A stretch of DNA of 64,000 nt from Myxococcales bacterium (GCA_016720595.1 JADKKI010000007.1:248001-312000); one strand, 5' to 3'. Shown: positions 37,973 through 48,067, counted from the stretch's first letter. Translations and numbers: made by a program. Notes: generated from the letters alone by a model not told the origin.

Positions 37973-39631
37973 TCAGTCGGTGATCGACGCGGCGGCGGTC
38001 TCCGTCGCCACGCGCTCGAGCTGGTGATCGACCACCGGGTCTGGCCCGAGGTCGCGCAGTGCCTCGAACGCCGCCTTCGCCGCCACGCGATCACCGGATC
38101 GGAGCAGCGCCACCGCCGCGGCGTAGTCGTCGACGCGAGCCCGTCGTGGATCCGCCTCGTCGAGGATCTCGTAGACATCGGTGGCCTCGGTGCGGCCGCG
38201 CAGCACCAGCGTGTCGAGCCAGCGCGTGCCCCCCGTCAGGCCCGCGGCCTCGACCAGCGTCCCCGAGACCACGAGCCGCGCACCGAACACCTTGCACAGC
38301 CCCTCGAGCCGGCTCGCGACGTTCACGGCGTCGCCGATCACGGTGTACTCGAGCTTGCGCGCGCTGCCGATGCTGCCCGCGACCACGGGGCCAGCGTGGA
38401 TCGCAATCCCGATCTCGAGGGCCGCATTGCCCGCGGCGACCCGATCGACATTCCACGCGGCGATCTCGCGCAGCATCCCGAGCGCGGCGGTCACCGCATC
38501 GGCCTCGGGCCGGGGGCTGTCGTCGAGCGTGCCCCAGTCCGCCATGATCGCGTCGCCGATGAACTTGTCGATCCGGCCGCCGTGTCGCGTGATCACGGAG
38601 GTCATCCGATCGAGGTAGTCGTTGAGCATCGTCACCACCTCCTCGGGGGCCATGCCCTCGCTGAGGGTGGTGAACCGGCGGAGGTCGACGAACATCACCG
38701 CGGCGTGACGGCGCTGACCGAACAGCGCTTGAGACCGATCGGTGATCATCCGCTGCACCACCTCGGGCGCCACGTACTGCCCGAACGTGGTCTTGATGAA
38801 GTCGCGCTCCTGGAGGCCGCTGGCCATGTCGTCGAAGTGCCGCCCCACCACGCCGAACTCGTCGGCGCGCTGCAGCTCGGCGCGAACGTGGAGCCGCCCG
38901 GAGGCGATCGCGTTCGTCGCTTCGACGATGCGCGCGAGCGGCTTGCGGATGCTCCGACCGACGATCACGGACAGGATGGCGAGCACGAGGATCGAGACGG
39001 CCAGCACGCCGAGCACCAGGAACGCGACGTCCCTCTTGAGGGCCGCGAGCCGAGAGGCCCGCACGTCCACACCGACCAGCGCGATCGCCTTGCCCGCGCC
39101 ATCGCGGATCGGCGCGTAGCCCGAGAGCACCGTGCCCCAGGCGTCCGTGTACGGCGCATCCTCGACGGTCGGGCGCTCGAAGCCCTCTTGCATCTTCGTC
39201 GAGTGCGCAGGCTCGTAGGCCTCGCCGACCTTGCCGGGCGGTGCGTCCCCGAGCATCACCACGTCGACCACGAGCTCGAGCGAGCCGGGCGCCGCCCCGT
39301 GCCGCATGATGTAGATGTCGGAGAACTCCGGCTCGGCCACCGCCACCGCCCGGAACCGCGATGCGATCCGCAGATACTCGGGGCGCGCGGCATCGGCCTC
39401 GACCTGGAGCACGGCGAGATCCTCCGCGGTGATCGCCGTGGCGAGCGACATCGCGGCGATCCTGAGCCGTGCCTGCAGCGCCTGGACCTCGGCGCTGACC
39501 CCGCGCACGTAGAACACGCCCGCGATCGAGAGCAGCACGGCGAGGACGAGCCCGCCGTACATCAGCGACAGCCGGATGTGAAACCGCTGCCAGAGCTTCA
39601 GACCGTCGGGCGTGGACGACGGCGCACTCAC
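37973..39631 (-). CDS. Membrane class III adenylate/guanylate cyclase with outer sensor and HAMP
   Basis: A 552-aa signal-transducing cyclase. TM helix 1 about 20-42, periplasmic sensor about 43-198 (Cache-like: YAPIRDGAGKAIALVGVDV), TM helix 2 about 202-226, HAMP about 227-280, catalytic domain about 305-480. The two metal-binding aspartates are Asp316 (MFVDLRRFTTLS) and Asp360 (DKFIGDAIMADWG), and the NVASRL segment of the transition-state Asn/Arg is present, so it should be active. It converts ATP (or GTP) to the cyclic nucleotide in response to an outside signal. GTG start, no clear ribosome binding site. Confidence 0.88.
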   Translation of the reverse strand: MSAPSSTPDGLKLWQRFHIRLSLMYGGLVLAVLLSIAGVFYVRGVSAEVQALQARLRIAAMSLATAITAEDLAVLQVEADAARPEYLRIASRFRAVAVAEPEFSDIYIMRHGAAPGSLELVVDVVMLGDAPPGKVGEAYEPAHSTKMQEGFERPTVEDAPYTDAWGTVLSGYAPIRDGAGKAIALVGVDVRASRLAALKRDVAFLVLGVLAVSILVLAILSVIVGRSIRKPLARIVEATNAIASGRLHVRAELQRADEFGVVGRHFDDMASGLQERDFIKTTFGQYVAPEVVQRMITDRSQALFGQRRHAAVMFVDLRRFTTLSEGMAPEEVVTMLNDYLDRMTSVITRHGGRIDKFIGDAIMADWGTLDDSPRPEADAVTAALGMLREIAAWNVDRVAAGNAALEIGIAIHAGPVVAGSIGSARKLEYTVIGDAVNVASRLEGLCKVFGARLVVSGTLVEAAGLTGGTRWLDTLVLRGRTEATDVYEILDEADPRRARVDDYAAAVALLRSGDRVAAKAAFEALRDLGPDPVVDHQLERVATETAAASITD

Positions 39632-39652
39632 CGGTTCGGCTCCCCATCATCG

Positions 39653-39690
39653 TGCCGCATCGGCTCGCCGCATCGGCTTGCCGCATCATC
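39653..39690. repeat. Three 13-bp direct repeats between cyclase and acetyltransferase genes
   Basis: TGCCGCATCGGC, CGCCGCATCGGC and TGCCGCATCATC are spaced 13 bp apart. They lie upstream of the cyclase gene (minus strand) and could be regulator sites or slippage products. Confidence 0.45.
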
Positions 39691-39710
39691 GGGCTGCGTC
39701 ATTGGGCACC

Positions 39711-40862
39711 TCAGAACAGCTCCGGACACCACGGGACGACCGCCGAGACGAACATCCGATCGGCGCGCCGCAGCGCTTCGGGGCTCCCCGCGATCAAGTT
39801 CGCTCGCGCGAGGCGCGAGGCTGGGACCCCACCGAGGTACAGAGCGCCGAGGGTGGCCCGCGACATCACGAGCTCGGCGCTCTCGGTGGTCGGCGCGCAT
39901 CGCACGGCGTGTCCGCCCTCGACCACGAGCTCCCAGGTGGTGTCCTCGACGGCAAACCGCACGGCGCCATCGCCGTCGAACGTGCGTGCGGCCAGCGCAA
40001 CCGCGACGTCCTCGACGCGGAGCCACAGGCCGTCGTTGCGCCGCCGCCGGATCTGCCGCGAATTGGTCACGCTCCACGCGAGCACGTCGTCGACCGGGGC
40101 GTTCCACCAGCTCACGTGCGGGAACAGATCGACGTGCAGGGCGAGCTGCCACAGGGTGGCCTCCGCGCGCGCGTCCACCGCGACCAGCTCCACGATCTCG
40201 AGCTTGCCCGCCGGCAGGCCGTCGGACCACCCCGGGCGCTGGCGGTACTGAACGTACCCGACGTACGTCCCGCCACGCCGCGCGAGCACGTGCCGGCGCA
40301 GGCTCGCCCCACCGCGCATGAACGGCGCCTCGAGGAACCGCCGCTCACGCCACCACAGGTCAGAGCGCACCAGCGCGCCTGGCCGCAGCGCCACCGAGCG
40401 TGCATAGATCGCGGGGAGCAGTGCGCGCGCCGTGGGCTCGTCGATCCACTCCAGCTCGTCGAGCTCTCGCGGCGCGGCGAGCTCGAGGGTCCGTGCGTCG
40501 GGGATCTCCAGCACGTCACCCTCGGTCGCCAGGCCGTAGCCGAACCGGCCGTAGATCGAGGCCTCCGAGGACCACAGCCCGCCGATCGCAAAGCCCCGCG
40601 CACGCGCATCGTCCTGGTGCCGCCGCATCAGCTCCCGCAGCAGCCCGCGTCGCCGATGCGTGGGGCGCACCATCACGGCCGTCAGCCCGGCCATCGGAAG
40701 CACCGCGCCGCCGGGCACGATCAAGCCGTGATCGATGGTCGCGGCGGTCGCGACGATCGTCGTGCCATCGAACGCCGCCCAGGTCTGCGCGCGCGGCAAC
40801 AGGGCGCGCGTGCGCTCGGGCCCGTTCGGATCCGCATCCCGGTCGTCGCCGAACGCGCTCAT
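39711..40862 (-). CDS. Eis-like GNAT N-acetyltransferase
   Basis: About 383 aa from the ATG at 40862. It has the two-GNAT plus sterol-carrier layout of Eis-type acetyltransferases: VMVRPTHRRRGLLRELMRRH is the acetyl-CoA site, GRFGYGLATEG a conserved turn, and the C-terminus PWCPELF matches the family's catalytic C-terminal carboxylate end. Eis enzymes acetylate aminoglycosides, peptides or other amines. Upstream of 40862 the frame continues with the family-like LEIRTITDDEVAAFRDAI but has no ATG, GTG or TTG. A GTG at 40935, 6 bp after the ATPase stop codon, is just out of frame across a GAGAGAGA tract (see findings). Confidence 0.75.
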   Translation of the reverse strand: MSAFGDDRDADPNGPERTRALLPRAQTWAAFDGTTIVATAATIDHGLIVPGGAVLPMAGLTAVMVRPTHRRRGLLRELMRRHQDDARARGFAIGGLWSSEASIYGRFGYGLATEGDVLEIPDARTLELAAPRELDELEWIDEPTARALLPAIYARSVALRPGALVRSDLWWRERRFLEAPFMRGGASLRRHVLARRGGTYVGYVQYRQRPGWSDGLPAGKLEIVELVAVDARAEATLWQLALHVDLFPHVSWWNAPVDDVLAWSVTNSRQIRRRRNDGLWLRVEDVAVALAARTFDGDGAVRFAVEDTTWELVVEGGHAVRCAPTTESAELVMSRATLGALYLGGVPASRLARANLIAGSPEALRRADRMFVSAVVPWCPELF

Positions 40863-40941
40863 GATCGCGTCCCGGAAGGCCGCGACCTCGTCGTCGGTGA
40901 TCGTCCGGATCTCGAGGCTCTCTCTCGACCGCCACGACGAC

Positions 40942-43900
40942 CTACTCGAGCGTCCCGGATTCGGCGAGCTTGCCGAGCTCGCGGTACTCCATGCGGATCG
41001 CGCGCTCGAGATGCGCGTGCGTGAGAGAGCTCCCCTCCTCGGCCGCGAGGAACGCCGCACGCAGCGTGGCATTGCGGATGTAGCCGCCGGACAGCCGGAA
41101 CCGCTGCGCGAGAGCGGCGAAGTCGAGCTGGCCCACCACCGGGACCTCCGGCGGCAACAGCGATCGCCACAGCTGCTCCCGCATCTCCTCGTCGGGGAAC
41201 GGGAACGTCACGCGATAGGTCAAGCGCCGCTTGAACGCCGGATCGATCGAGGTCCCGAAGTTCGTGGTCAGGATCGCGATGCCCTCGAAGCTATCGAGCC
41301 TCTGCAGGAGATAGTTGACCTCCATGTTCGCGTAGCGATCCACGGACGACTTGACCTCGGTGCGCTTCGCGAACAGCGAGTCCGCCTCGTCGAACAGCAG
41401 CATCACCTGGCCGTCCTCGGCGGCATCGAACAGGCTCCCGAGGTTCTTCTCCGTCTCACCGATCCACTTCGACGTGATCCGGGAGACGTCCACGCGATAC
41501 AGATCGAGCCCGAGATCACGCGCGATCACGCCCGCGACCATGGTCTTGCCGGTGCCCGGGCTGCCCGAGAACAGCGCCGTGATGCCGCGTGATGTGGTCA
41601 TCGAGCGATCGAAGCCCCACTGCTCGTAGACCTTCTTGCGATGACGAACGCGCGCCGTCAGCTCGAGGAGGGAATCGAGGATGTCCTCGGGGAGCACGAT
41701 GTCGGCCCAGCTCGACAGCCGCGTCACGCGATTCGCGGTGGCACCGAGCCGGTTCTCGAGGTGTTGGCGCACCGCCTCGTCGAGCTCGCGGACCACGGCC
41801 GCAGGATCGGTCGGGCGATCGGGGCGCCGGGCGATCTCGCCGCACACCCGCTCGATGATGCCCGGCCCCACGCGATAGCGTGCCGCGAGCTCGCTGCCAT
41901 CGGGGAGATCGATGCGGTGGTGCTCGAGCGCCACCATCCAGGACTCACCGCGCTCTTGTTCGTTTCGCAGCGGGATGTCGATCAGCAAGTAGCCGGGGTC
42001 GAGCGGAATCGGCACCTCACCGGGGAGGCGGATCGCGATCGGGCCAGGGTGCATCCGCAGCACCGACGCGAGCTGGACCTTGGTGTCGGGATCTTCGGAG
42101 TTCTCGAGCTCGAGGCCGTCGACGCACGGGATCAGACCGCGGAGCAGCGCTCGCCGCAGCACCGTCTCGAGCGTCTGGGCGAGCCGACCGGGTTCACGCG
42201 GCACCATCGAGAGATCGATGATGCCGAGGGACCTGCCCGCGCGCGCGGCGAGTGACGTCAACAGCGTGTGACGACCGGACCCGGTGCGACCACGAACGAC
42301 GATCCGTACGGGCTCGTCTTCGCGCGGACTGCCGAGGAACCGCATCGCCTGGACGATCAACTTGCGGGGCAGCTGAAGCTCGTCGAGATCGCGATCGACC
42401 TGGCGGACCTTGAGGTGCAGGTCGGGCTCGCCCTCCTGCGACAAGTTCGCGATGTAGCGCACCACCAGCGGATCGACCGTGAGCGCCACGAACGGCCGCT
42501 CCCCTCCGCCTGCGCGCACGAGGCCAAGCTTGCGGAGCGGCCGATCGCCGTCGAGCTCGCGGGAGATCTCCGGGGCCAGCGCGCTGCCCAGGAGCTGGCC
42601 CAGCAGGTGTTCGTCGATCAGCGGGCGGCCCGGATCGTTGGAGAGGATGCCGTACAGGCGCGTGAGATCGCCGCGAAGCCGGGGCGCGACCATCGCGAAC
42701 AGCATCGCCACCGCCACGCGCGAGAGCTGGAAGTCATGCGCGAGCACGTCGAGCGGCGTGAGCCGGCCCGCGCGAGCCTCCTCGGCGCTCGCGACCAGCT
42801 GCTCCGTCGCACGGAGGCGCGCGACCGAGGAGCCCAGCTCCTCCGGGGCCCGTCCGGTAGCGAGCCGTAGCAGACCGGCGACCTCGTCGGCGAACGGTGG
42901 GCGCGCCGGATCTGGCTTGCTGAGCCGGCCGTTGTCCCACGCCTCCGAGATCGCCACGCCGACGCGCGCGGAGATCAGCTGGAGCCGGAGCTCGAGCGCC
43001 TGGGCGATCTCCTTGGGGGTCGCACTCACGAACACCGAAACCGGATCGAGCCGCACGAGCGGTGCTTCGGGCAGCGGCTCGTCGGGCGCCACCGCCGTTG
43101 CCGTGAGCGTGGCCCCCGCGTGCCCGTTGAGCTCCCCGCCCGACGGCTCGCGCGCGTCGGCACCTTCCAGCAGCGTCGAAGCCCCGGACGGATCGACGGT
43201 CTCGACAGGAGAGGTCGGCGGATCCGCGGCGTCCTGGACCTGCGACGCGAGCGCATCCGGGTGAACCAGCTCGAGGCCGTCGGTGGTCGCCAGGGCGATC
43301 CGCTGCAGGCCCTCATCCACCGCGATCTCGACGACCCCGGCCGGAAGGACGAGATCGCGGATCCAGCGCCCGAACCTCAGATCGAGCACGCTGAGGCGCT
43401 CGCCCGAGCGCGCGAGCGCGATGCCGCGCCGTGCCGCGATCGCGAGCTGACTGACACCGCGCAGCCGCATCTGGGTCGTCGGCGCGCCGTCGTTGACCGC
43501 CACCACCATGAGCCGGAGATCTGCGTCGGATGGCTCGTTCGGCCGTGGGGCAGCTCGCTGGACCACGAACACGAACAGGCGACCATCGAGCACGAGCTGT
43601 GCGTCGACCACGGTCCCGCCGGGCTCGCCGATCGTCGTGCGCCAGGCCTCACCGATCGTGCGCCACAGCCGGAGCTGGCCGCCTTGCCACAGGATCCAGC
43701 GACCGTCGGTGATCGGGAGGATCAGCTTCCCACCCGGGCCCGGGATCTCGGTCCGTGCCGGGTTGGCGCGGAGCAGCACCGGCTCGCTCGCGTGCCACAC
43801 CGGGAGCTGACGTGCCGTGCTCGACTGGAGGAACCGGCCGGCCGGATCGAGGTACTCGATCGGCTCGATCGCGATGACGCTGCCGTCCCTGGCCGACAGG

Positions 43901-44085
43901 CGGGTCAGCTTGTGCAGGCTGACGACCCACAGCTCGTCGTCGACGGCGACGACGTCGCTGAGCCCCTCGACCTCGGTGCGAAACCGGACCTGCCCCGAGC
44001 CGTCGTAGACCACGAGGCTCGGCGATTCGGCGGCCAGCAGGTCTCCCCGCGAGCCGAAGAACCGCAAGATTCGTCGCGCTGCCAC
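40942..44085 (-). CDS. Propeller-fused double-AAA+ ATPase of the eCIS-associated type
   Basis: A 1047-aa soluble ATPase with GTG start. Residues about 1-290 form a beta-propeller-like region of repeated strands ([19 protein letters not shown]). After an acidic linker comes a helical/winged-helix part (about 345-560). A first AAA-like domain at about 595-710 has a degenerate Walker A (GRTGSGRHT). A canonical AAA+ domain follows at about 800-1010: Walker A GSPGTGKT at 839-846, Walker [11 protein letters not shown] at 895-904, sensor-1 LTTNFGT and arginine-finger KRRL. The second domain looks like the ATPase found in extracellular contractile injection loci (Afp15-like). In those systems it acts in assembly or cargo handling. 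Confidence 0.8.
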   Translation of the reverse strand: MAARRILRFFGSRGDLLAAESPSLVVYDGSGQVRFRTEVEGLSDVVAVDDELWVVSLHKLTRLSARDGSVIAIEPIEYLDPAGRFLQSSTARQLPVWHASEPVLLRANPARTEIPGPGGKLILPITDGRWILWQGGQLRLWRTIGEAWRTTIGEPGGTVVDAQLVLDGRLFVFVVQRAAPRPNEPSDADLRLMVVAVNDGAPTTQMRLRGVSQLAIAARRGIALARSGERLSVLDLRFGRWIRDLVLPAGVVEIAVDEGLQRIALATTDGLELVHPDALASQVQDAADPPTSPVETVDPSGASTLLEGADAREPSGGELNGHAGATLTATAVAPDEPLPEAPLVRLDPVSVFVSATPKEIAQALELRLQLISARVGVAISEAWDNGRLSKPDPARPPFADEVAGLLRLATGRAPEELGSSVARLRATEQLVASAEEARAGRLTPLDVLAHDFQLSRVAVAMLFAMVAPRLRGDLTRLYGILSNDPGRPLIDEHLLGQLLGSALAPEISRELDGDRPLRKLGLVRAGGGERPFVALTVDPLVVRYIANLSQEGEPDLHLKVRQVDRDLDELQLPRKLIVQAMRFLGSPREDEPVRIVVRGRTGSGRHTLLTSLAARAGRSLGIIDLSMVPREPGRLAQTLETVLRRALLRGLIPCVDGLELENSEDPDTKVQLASVLRMHPGPIAIRLPGEVPIPLDPGYLLIDIPLRNEQERGESWMVALEHHRIDLPDGSELAARYRVGPGIIERVCGEIARRPDRPTDPAAVVRELDEAVRQHLENRLGATANRVTRLSSWADIVLPEDILDSLLELTARVRHRKKVYEQWGFDRSMTTSRGITALFSGSPGTGKTMVAGVIARDLGLDLYRVDVSRITSKWIGETEKNLGSLFDAAEDGQVMLLFDEADSLFAKRTEVKSSVDRYANMEVNYLLQRLDSFEGIAILTTNFGTSIDPAFKRRLTYRVTFPFPDEEMREQLWRSLLPPEVPVVGQLDFAALAQRFRLSGGYIRNATLRAAFLAAEEGSSLTHAHLERAIRMEYRELGKLAESGTLE

Positions 44086-44126
44086 CGGGGCCCAATCCTA
44101 GCGCGCCACCGTCCCCAACGGTGCGC

Positions 44127-44249
44127 TCACAGCAGGGAGACGACCAGCCAGATCTTGTAGATGAAGTACGCGACCAGGACGAGCCCGATCGCGCCGCCGA
44201 GGACATAGCCCAGGGCCTTCGCGATGCGGTCCTTGGTCCGCGGTTGCAT
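44127..44249 (-). CDS. 40-aa single-pass membrane peptide
   Basis: A small gene: N-terminal basic stretch MQPRTKDRIAKA, then one hydrophobic helix (ALGYVLGGAIGLVLVAYFIY) and a short hydrophobic end. It begins 6 nt after an extended -10-like TGC-TACGCT and lies directly upstream of the ATPase gene on the same strand. A bulged hairpin in the 41-bp gap may separate the two. Probably a small inner-membrane protein; function unknown. Confidence 0.6.
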   Translation of the reverse strand: MQPRTKDRIAKALGYVLGGAIGLVLVAYFIYKIWLVVSLL

Positions 44250-44255
44250 GCTCGG

Positions 44256-44261
44256 AGCGTA
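44256..44261 (-). promoter_or_regulatory. Extended -10-like TGC-TACGCT, 6 nt before ATG (minus strand)
   Basis: Minus strand TGCTACGCT then CCGAGC then the ATG of the 40-aa peptide. It lies back to back with the plus-strand TACCAT promoter at 44287. Confidence 0.45.
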
Positions 44262-44286
44262 GCACCCTCGCCGCAGGTCGCCCTGT

Positions 44287-44292
44287 TACCAT
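44287..44292 (+). promoter_or_regulatory. Extended -10-like TGT-TACCAT, 6 nt before ATG
   Basis: TGTTACCAT followed by CGCGGG and the ATG at 44299. With the divergent signal at 44256 it makes a compact bidirectional promoter for the ATPase side and the TPR side of the locus. Confidence 0.45.
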
Positions 44293-44298
44293 CGCGGG

Positions 44299-45018
44299 AT
44301 GCCGCTGGCGTCGTCGGAGCTCGAGGCCATCCTGGCCAGCGCGCTGGCGAGCGGGGATGGGGCCCTGGCGGTAGCGACCCTCGCGGAGCTCGCCCAGCTC
44401 CACCTCGACCTGGGTCACGGTCCGGCCGCGCTGCGCTGTCTGCGTACGGCCGCCGAGCACGCGGCGCCCCTCGGCGAGGGCGCGCTCGGACGCGCACTGG
44501 GTGATCTGGGGGTCGCGCTCGGCGCCCTCGGGCAGCCCGCGCTCGCCGATCAGACGCTCGAGAGCGCACTCGCGCACGTCGTCCGCGCAGGCGATCTCGA
44601 AGGCTGCGCGCGCGTCGCACTCCAGCGTGCACGCTCTCTCGTGGATGCCCCCCTCGAGGCGGTCGAGGCGGCATGGGCGGAGGCCGCGCGGCGGTGTGCG
44701 CTGGCGGGCCGCGAAGCCGACGAGCTGGACGCCCGGGTCGCCGCCGCGCGCACGGCGAGTGAGCGCGGAGACCACGCACGCGCACTTCGCTGGCTGGCCG
44801 ACCTCGCGCCACGTCTCGACACCGCCATGGATCCCGATGCGATCTGGGCTCGTGGCGAGCTCGGCGCCCTGTGGCTCGGGATCGGCCGCGTCGCCGAGGC
44901 CCTCCCCCTCCTGGCCCGGGCCGCGCGCGAGGAGGCCGCCGCCGGGCGGCGCGATGCCGCGACCACGCGCCTTCACCAGATGGGGCTATGCCTGGCGATG
45001 CTCGGTCAGCCGACCTGA
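44299..45018 (+). CDS. TPR-like helical-repeat protein
   Basis: A 239-aa Ala/Leu-rich all-helical protein with repeated helix pairs of TPR type (LAVATLAELAQLHLDLGHGP; RALGDLGVALGALGQPALAD; ALPLLARAAREEAAAGRRDA). No enzymatic or export signals. It would act as a protein-interaction scaffold in the cytoplasm. It heads a plus-strand pair with the next gene, divergent from the ATPase, which suggests a shared process. Confidence 0.65.
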   Translation: MPLASSELEAILASALASGDGALAVATLAELAQLHLDLGHGPAALRCLRTAAEHAAPLGEGALGRALGDLGVALGALGQPALADQTLESALAHVVRAGDLEGCARVALQRARSLVDAPLEAVEAAWAEAARRCALAGREADELDARVAAARTASERGDHARALRWLADLAPRLDTAMDPDAIWARGELGALWLGIGRVAEALPLLARAAREEAAAGRRDAATTRLHQMGLCLAMLGQPT

Positions 45019-45032
45019 GGGCGTGCCCGCGG

Positions 45033-45038
45033 TATACT
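45033..45038 (+). promoter_or_regulatory. -10-like TATACT, 9 nt before ATG
   Basis: TATACT ends 9 nt before the ATG at 45048, in the 29-bp gap after the preceding TPR gene, so this gene can also be transcribed on its own. Confidence 0.45.
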
Positions 45039-45047
45039 CGATCACCG

Positions 45048-46235
45048 ATGAGCGACCCGAGACAGCGCGCCGACGCGTTGCACGCGAGCGGCGCGCCGCC
45101 CGCGGAGCAGGCCGAGGCGTGGCTCGCCGTTGCGGAGGCCGAACCGTGCTTTCGCTGGCGGAGCGCCCCGGCCCGTGCCGCGCTCGAGCGAGCGGCGGCG
45201 CTGATGCCGATCGCCGACCGGCCTGATCTCGATGCACGCGCCGCCCTTCGCCGTGCGGCCCTCGAGCTCGCCGACGAGGAGCCCGCCGCGGCGCGCCAGC
45301 TCGCCGATCTTGCGACCGTCGCGGCGCAACGTGCAGGCGACCAGACGCGCGCCCTGCTCGCCCGGATCCAGTCGGCGCGGGCCGCGCTCCGCTTACCGGA
45401 CCTCGTGGAGAGCGGCGGCATCGAGCTTCAGACGATCGCCACCGAGGTCGCGGCCACCGACGATGAGGGCCCGAGCGATCGGCTGCTCGGGATCGAGCTC
45501 GGGGCGCTGCTCGCGATCGCGTTCGGGGAGCAACAGCTCACCGCCCTCGAGCTCGACGGCGCGCGACGCTCCTACGACAAGGCCGAAGAGCTCCTGCGCG
45601 CCGCACCCGCACGCGAGCTGATCGACGCGCGCTTCCTTGCGCTCCAGGGCACCGCGCTCGCCGCGCAGCTCACGCGCTCGTTCGGACGAGCGGCCGATCG
45701 ATTGCGTTCGATCGTCCGCCTGGTCAACGCCCACGTCGCACAGCGAGACGAGCTCGAGGCCCGCATGGCCCTCGGCCACATGCTCACCCAGCTCGGCAAC
45801 CACGCCGATGCCGTGCGCCACCTCGATCTGGCGCGTGCGCTGGCCAAGGAGTGCGCCGGGGTCGACGAGCGCCTCCTCGCGACCCAGTCCGCGGCGCTCG
45901 CTGCGCTCCATGGCAAGAGCTACGGCCGCGCGCTCGATCGCGCCTATGAGGCGCTCAAGCTCGCCGGGCTCGAGAAGCGAAGCCTCACGAGCTACATCGC
46001 GGTGGTCTCGCTGATCGCCCAGATCCATCTCGTGCGCGACAACCCGAGCCAGGCCTACCTCGCGCTGGTCTACGCCTCGGCCTCGGTCAAGCAGCGCCTC
46101 GGCCCCCACGCCACGATCATGCTCGACGCGCAGATCGAGGAGCTCAAGCGATCGATGGGGCCGGAGCGCTTCGAAGCGATGTGCGAGGAGATCGTCCGCG
46201 CGCGTGAAGCCCGCGAGCGTCTCGAGTCCGAATAG
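45048..46235 (+). CDS. TPR-like helical-repeat protein
   Basis: A 395-aa cytoplasmic protein made of helix pairs (SYDKAEELLRAAPARELIDA; HADAVRHLDLARALAKECAG; SYGRALDRAYEALKLAGLEK) with the spacing of TPR repeats across about 90-390. The start is the ATG at 45048 after a TATACT hexamer. Similar in style to the preceding gene though not an obvious duplicate. It ends with its stop codon directly abutting the stop codon of the convergent HEAT-like gene. Confidence 0.65.
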   Translation: MSDPRQRADALHASGAPPAEQAEAWLAVAEAEPCFRWRSAPARAALERAAALMPIADRPDLDARAALRRAALELADEEPAAARQLADLATVAAQRAGDQTRALLARIQSARAALRLPDLVESGGIELQTIATEVAATDDEGPSDRLLGIELGALLAIAFGEQQLTALELDGARRSYDKAEELLRAAPARELIDARFLALQGTALAAQLTRSFGRAADRLRSIVRLVNAHVAQRDELEARMALGHMLTQLGNHADAVRHLDLARALAKECAGVDERLLATQSAALAALHGKSYGRALDRAYEALKLAGLEKRSLTSYIAVVSLIAQIHLVRDNPSQAYLALVYASASVKQRLGPHATIMLDAQIEELKRSMGPERFEAMCEEIVRAREARERLESE

Positions 46236-48059
46236 TCAGGCGCGCAGCACGCCGCGCTCGACGAGCTCGATCAAGGCGGCGTGTGCTGCCTCCGAGAGCG
46301 GATCATCATCGCGGATGTGGGGCACGAGTGCCGCCGCCACCGTCGCTGCCTGCGCGGCCCCGAGCTCGCAGCGCGCGAGCGCTTCGATCGCGAGCGAGGT
46401 CTGGGCCTCCTCGGGGTTGTCCACCGCGGCGAGCAAGTGCTCGGAGGTGTCCTCGCCGAGCCGCTCGAGCGAGGCGAGCGCGAGCCACGAGATCGGCGAG
46501 CTCGTGCGCTCGAGGATCAACGACTCGAGCCCCGGCTCCGCGGGATACAGCCGCGCCGCCACCAGCGCAGCCAGCGCGGCCCTCTCCTCGTCACCATCCG
46601 CGATCGCCGCGAGCAGTGGGCGACCGGCCTCCAGGAGCTCCGGCGGCACCAGCTCGCAGCCGTCGAGGGCCTGATAGAACACGTTGCCAACGGGTGCGAG
46701 CTCGCCCGCGGCAAACCGCGCGAGCCAGCCGGCCGACCTCGCCACCGGCATGCCGCGAAGCGCATCGACCAGGATCGCGATCGGCTGCACGCGCGCATCG
46801 AGGGCCGCAGACGCGTCGGGATCCCCCATCGTGTGCACCTCGGCCAGCGCGGTGAAGGCATCCTCGTGGCCCGCGGCGTCCGCGGGTGACGCCGCGAGGA
46901 GCCGCACGGAGGCAGCCACCAGCGGATCGCGGATCTTCGCGATCAGGCCGGCGGGCACCGAGCGACCACCGCGCACCAGCGCGCGCGTGGCGGTGAGCCG
47001 CTCCTCCGCATCACCGGTGTCGATCATCAGCTCGAGCCAGTGCGTGGCGGAATCCGGCACGATCTCGGCCTCGCCGAGTGCCAGTGCCGCTGCGATCCGC
47101 GCGGTCTCCTCACCATCGGACAGCGCGGAGACCAGGAGGTCCACGAAGGCAGGGACCGCCCGCGCATGGCCACCGAGCGCCTCCAGCGCCAGCGCGCGCA
47201 CCACCGGCTCCCGGTCGCGAGCCGCGCGCTCCAGGCGCTCCCGAACCTCGTCGAGATACGGGCCATCGTCGGCGGCGCCGAGGGCCGCGAGGTACGCGAT
47301 CACATAGAGCGGCCCTGTGAACGGCGGAGCCTGCGGCGCGAGTGCCGAGAGCCGCGCCGTCAGCCCCTCGCGATGCGCGGCGAGCGCGCCGAGCACCGCG
47401 ACGAGATCGACGACGCGCCCCGACACCGCCGCCACGCGATCGGTCATGCCCGGCAGCGCCAGCTCCGCCAGGCTCGGATCGAGCTGCATCGCGAGCTGAC
47501 CAGACGCGCCGAGATCGTGCGCCGCCGCGAGCGCGTTCGACAGAGCCTCCTCGAGCACGGCGCGCGCGCGACGGCCATGCGCCCCCTCGGTCACGCCAAC
47601 CTCGCCGAGCCGCAACGCGGCGATCCGGGCCACCGGCCTGGGCCCGTCGAGCAGCGGCGCACATGCGCGCACGGCAGAAGCAGCGTCCTCGGCGTGCGCG
47701 GCCACCAGCGCCGACATCCGCGCGAGCGCCCCGAGGCCGAGCGTGGCCTCGAGCGGCCCTGTGGAAGCGACCGCCCGTGCGAGCCGGGCCGCGTCCGCGG
47801 CATCGAGCTTCGCGCGCGTGCGGAGCGCCTCGTCGCGAAGCTGCGTGGTGAACGCACCGAACGGCGAACCCAGACGATCGACGCGTGCCATCAGGCCCTC
47901 AGGCGTCTCGGCCAGGCGCTGGGCCAGCCAGCGAACGAGTGCAGCGGGCTCGGGGACGCGCTGGCCGAACGGCGCCGGCGTCCAGACCTCGTGCGGCACC
48001 CCCTCGGCGTCGACGCCGAGGGCAGCGAACACATGGGCCAGCCGCGGAGAGAGCTGCAT
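46236..48059 (-). CDS. HEAT-repeat-like protein
   Basis: A 607-aa protein of tandem helix pairs with HEAT-like character: DGPRPVARIAALRLGEVGV, DREPVVRALALEALGGHARA and GDEERAALAALVAARLYPAE. Such solenoids bind other proteins. No signal peptide. The start at 48059 is chosen because a TAGGAT hexamer sits 8 nt upstream. It lies between the TPR genes and the giant eCIS-core gene and reads in the same direction as the latter, 33 bp downstream of the membrane protein gene. Confidence 0.65.
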   Translation of the reverse strand: MQLSPRLAHVFAALGVDAEGVPHEVWTPAPFGQRVPEPAALVRWLAQRLAETPEGLMARVDRLGSPFGAFTTQLRDEALRTRAKLDAADAARLARAVASTGPLEATLGLGALARMSALVAAHAEDAASAVRACAPLLDGPRPVARIAALRLGEVGVTEGAHGRRARAVLEEALSNALAAAHDLGASGQLAMQLDPSLAELALPGMTDRVAAVSGRVVDLVAVLGALAAHREGLTARLSALAPQAPPFTGPLYVIAYLAALGAADDGPYLDEVRERLERAARDREPVVRALALEALGGHARAVPAFVDLLVSALSDGEETARIAAALALGEAEIVPDSATHWLELMIDTGDAEERLTATRALVRGGRSVPAGLIAKIRDPLVAASVRLLAASPADAAGHEDAFTALAEVHTMGDPDASAALDARVQPIAILVDALRGMPVARSAGWLARFAAGELAPVGNVFYQALDGCELVPPELLEAGRPLLAAIADGDEERAALAALVAARLYPAEPGLESLILERTSSPISWLALASLERLGEDTSEHLLAAVDNPEEAQTSLAIEALARCELGAAQAATVAAALVPHIRDDDPLSEAAHAALIELVERGVLRA

Positions 48060-48067
48060 CGCGGCCG

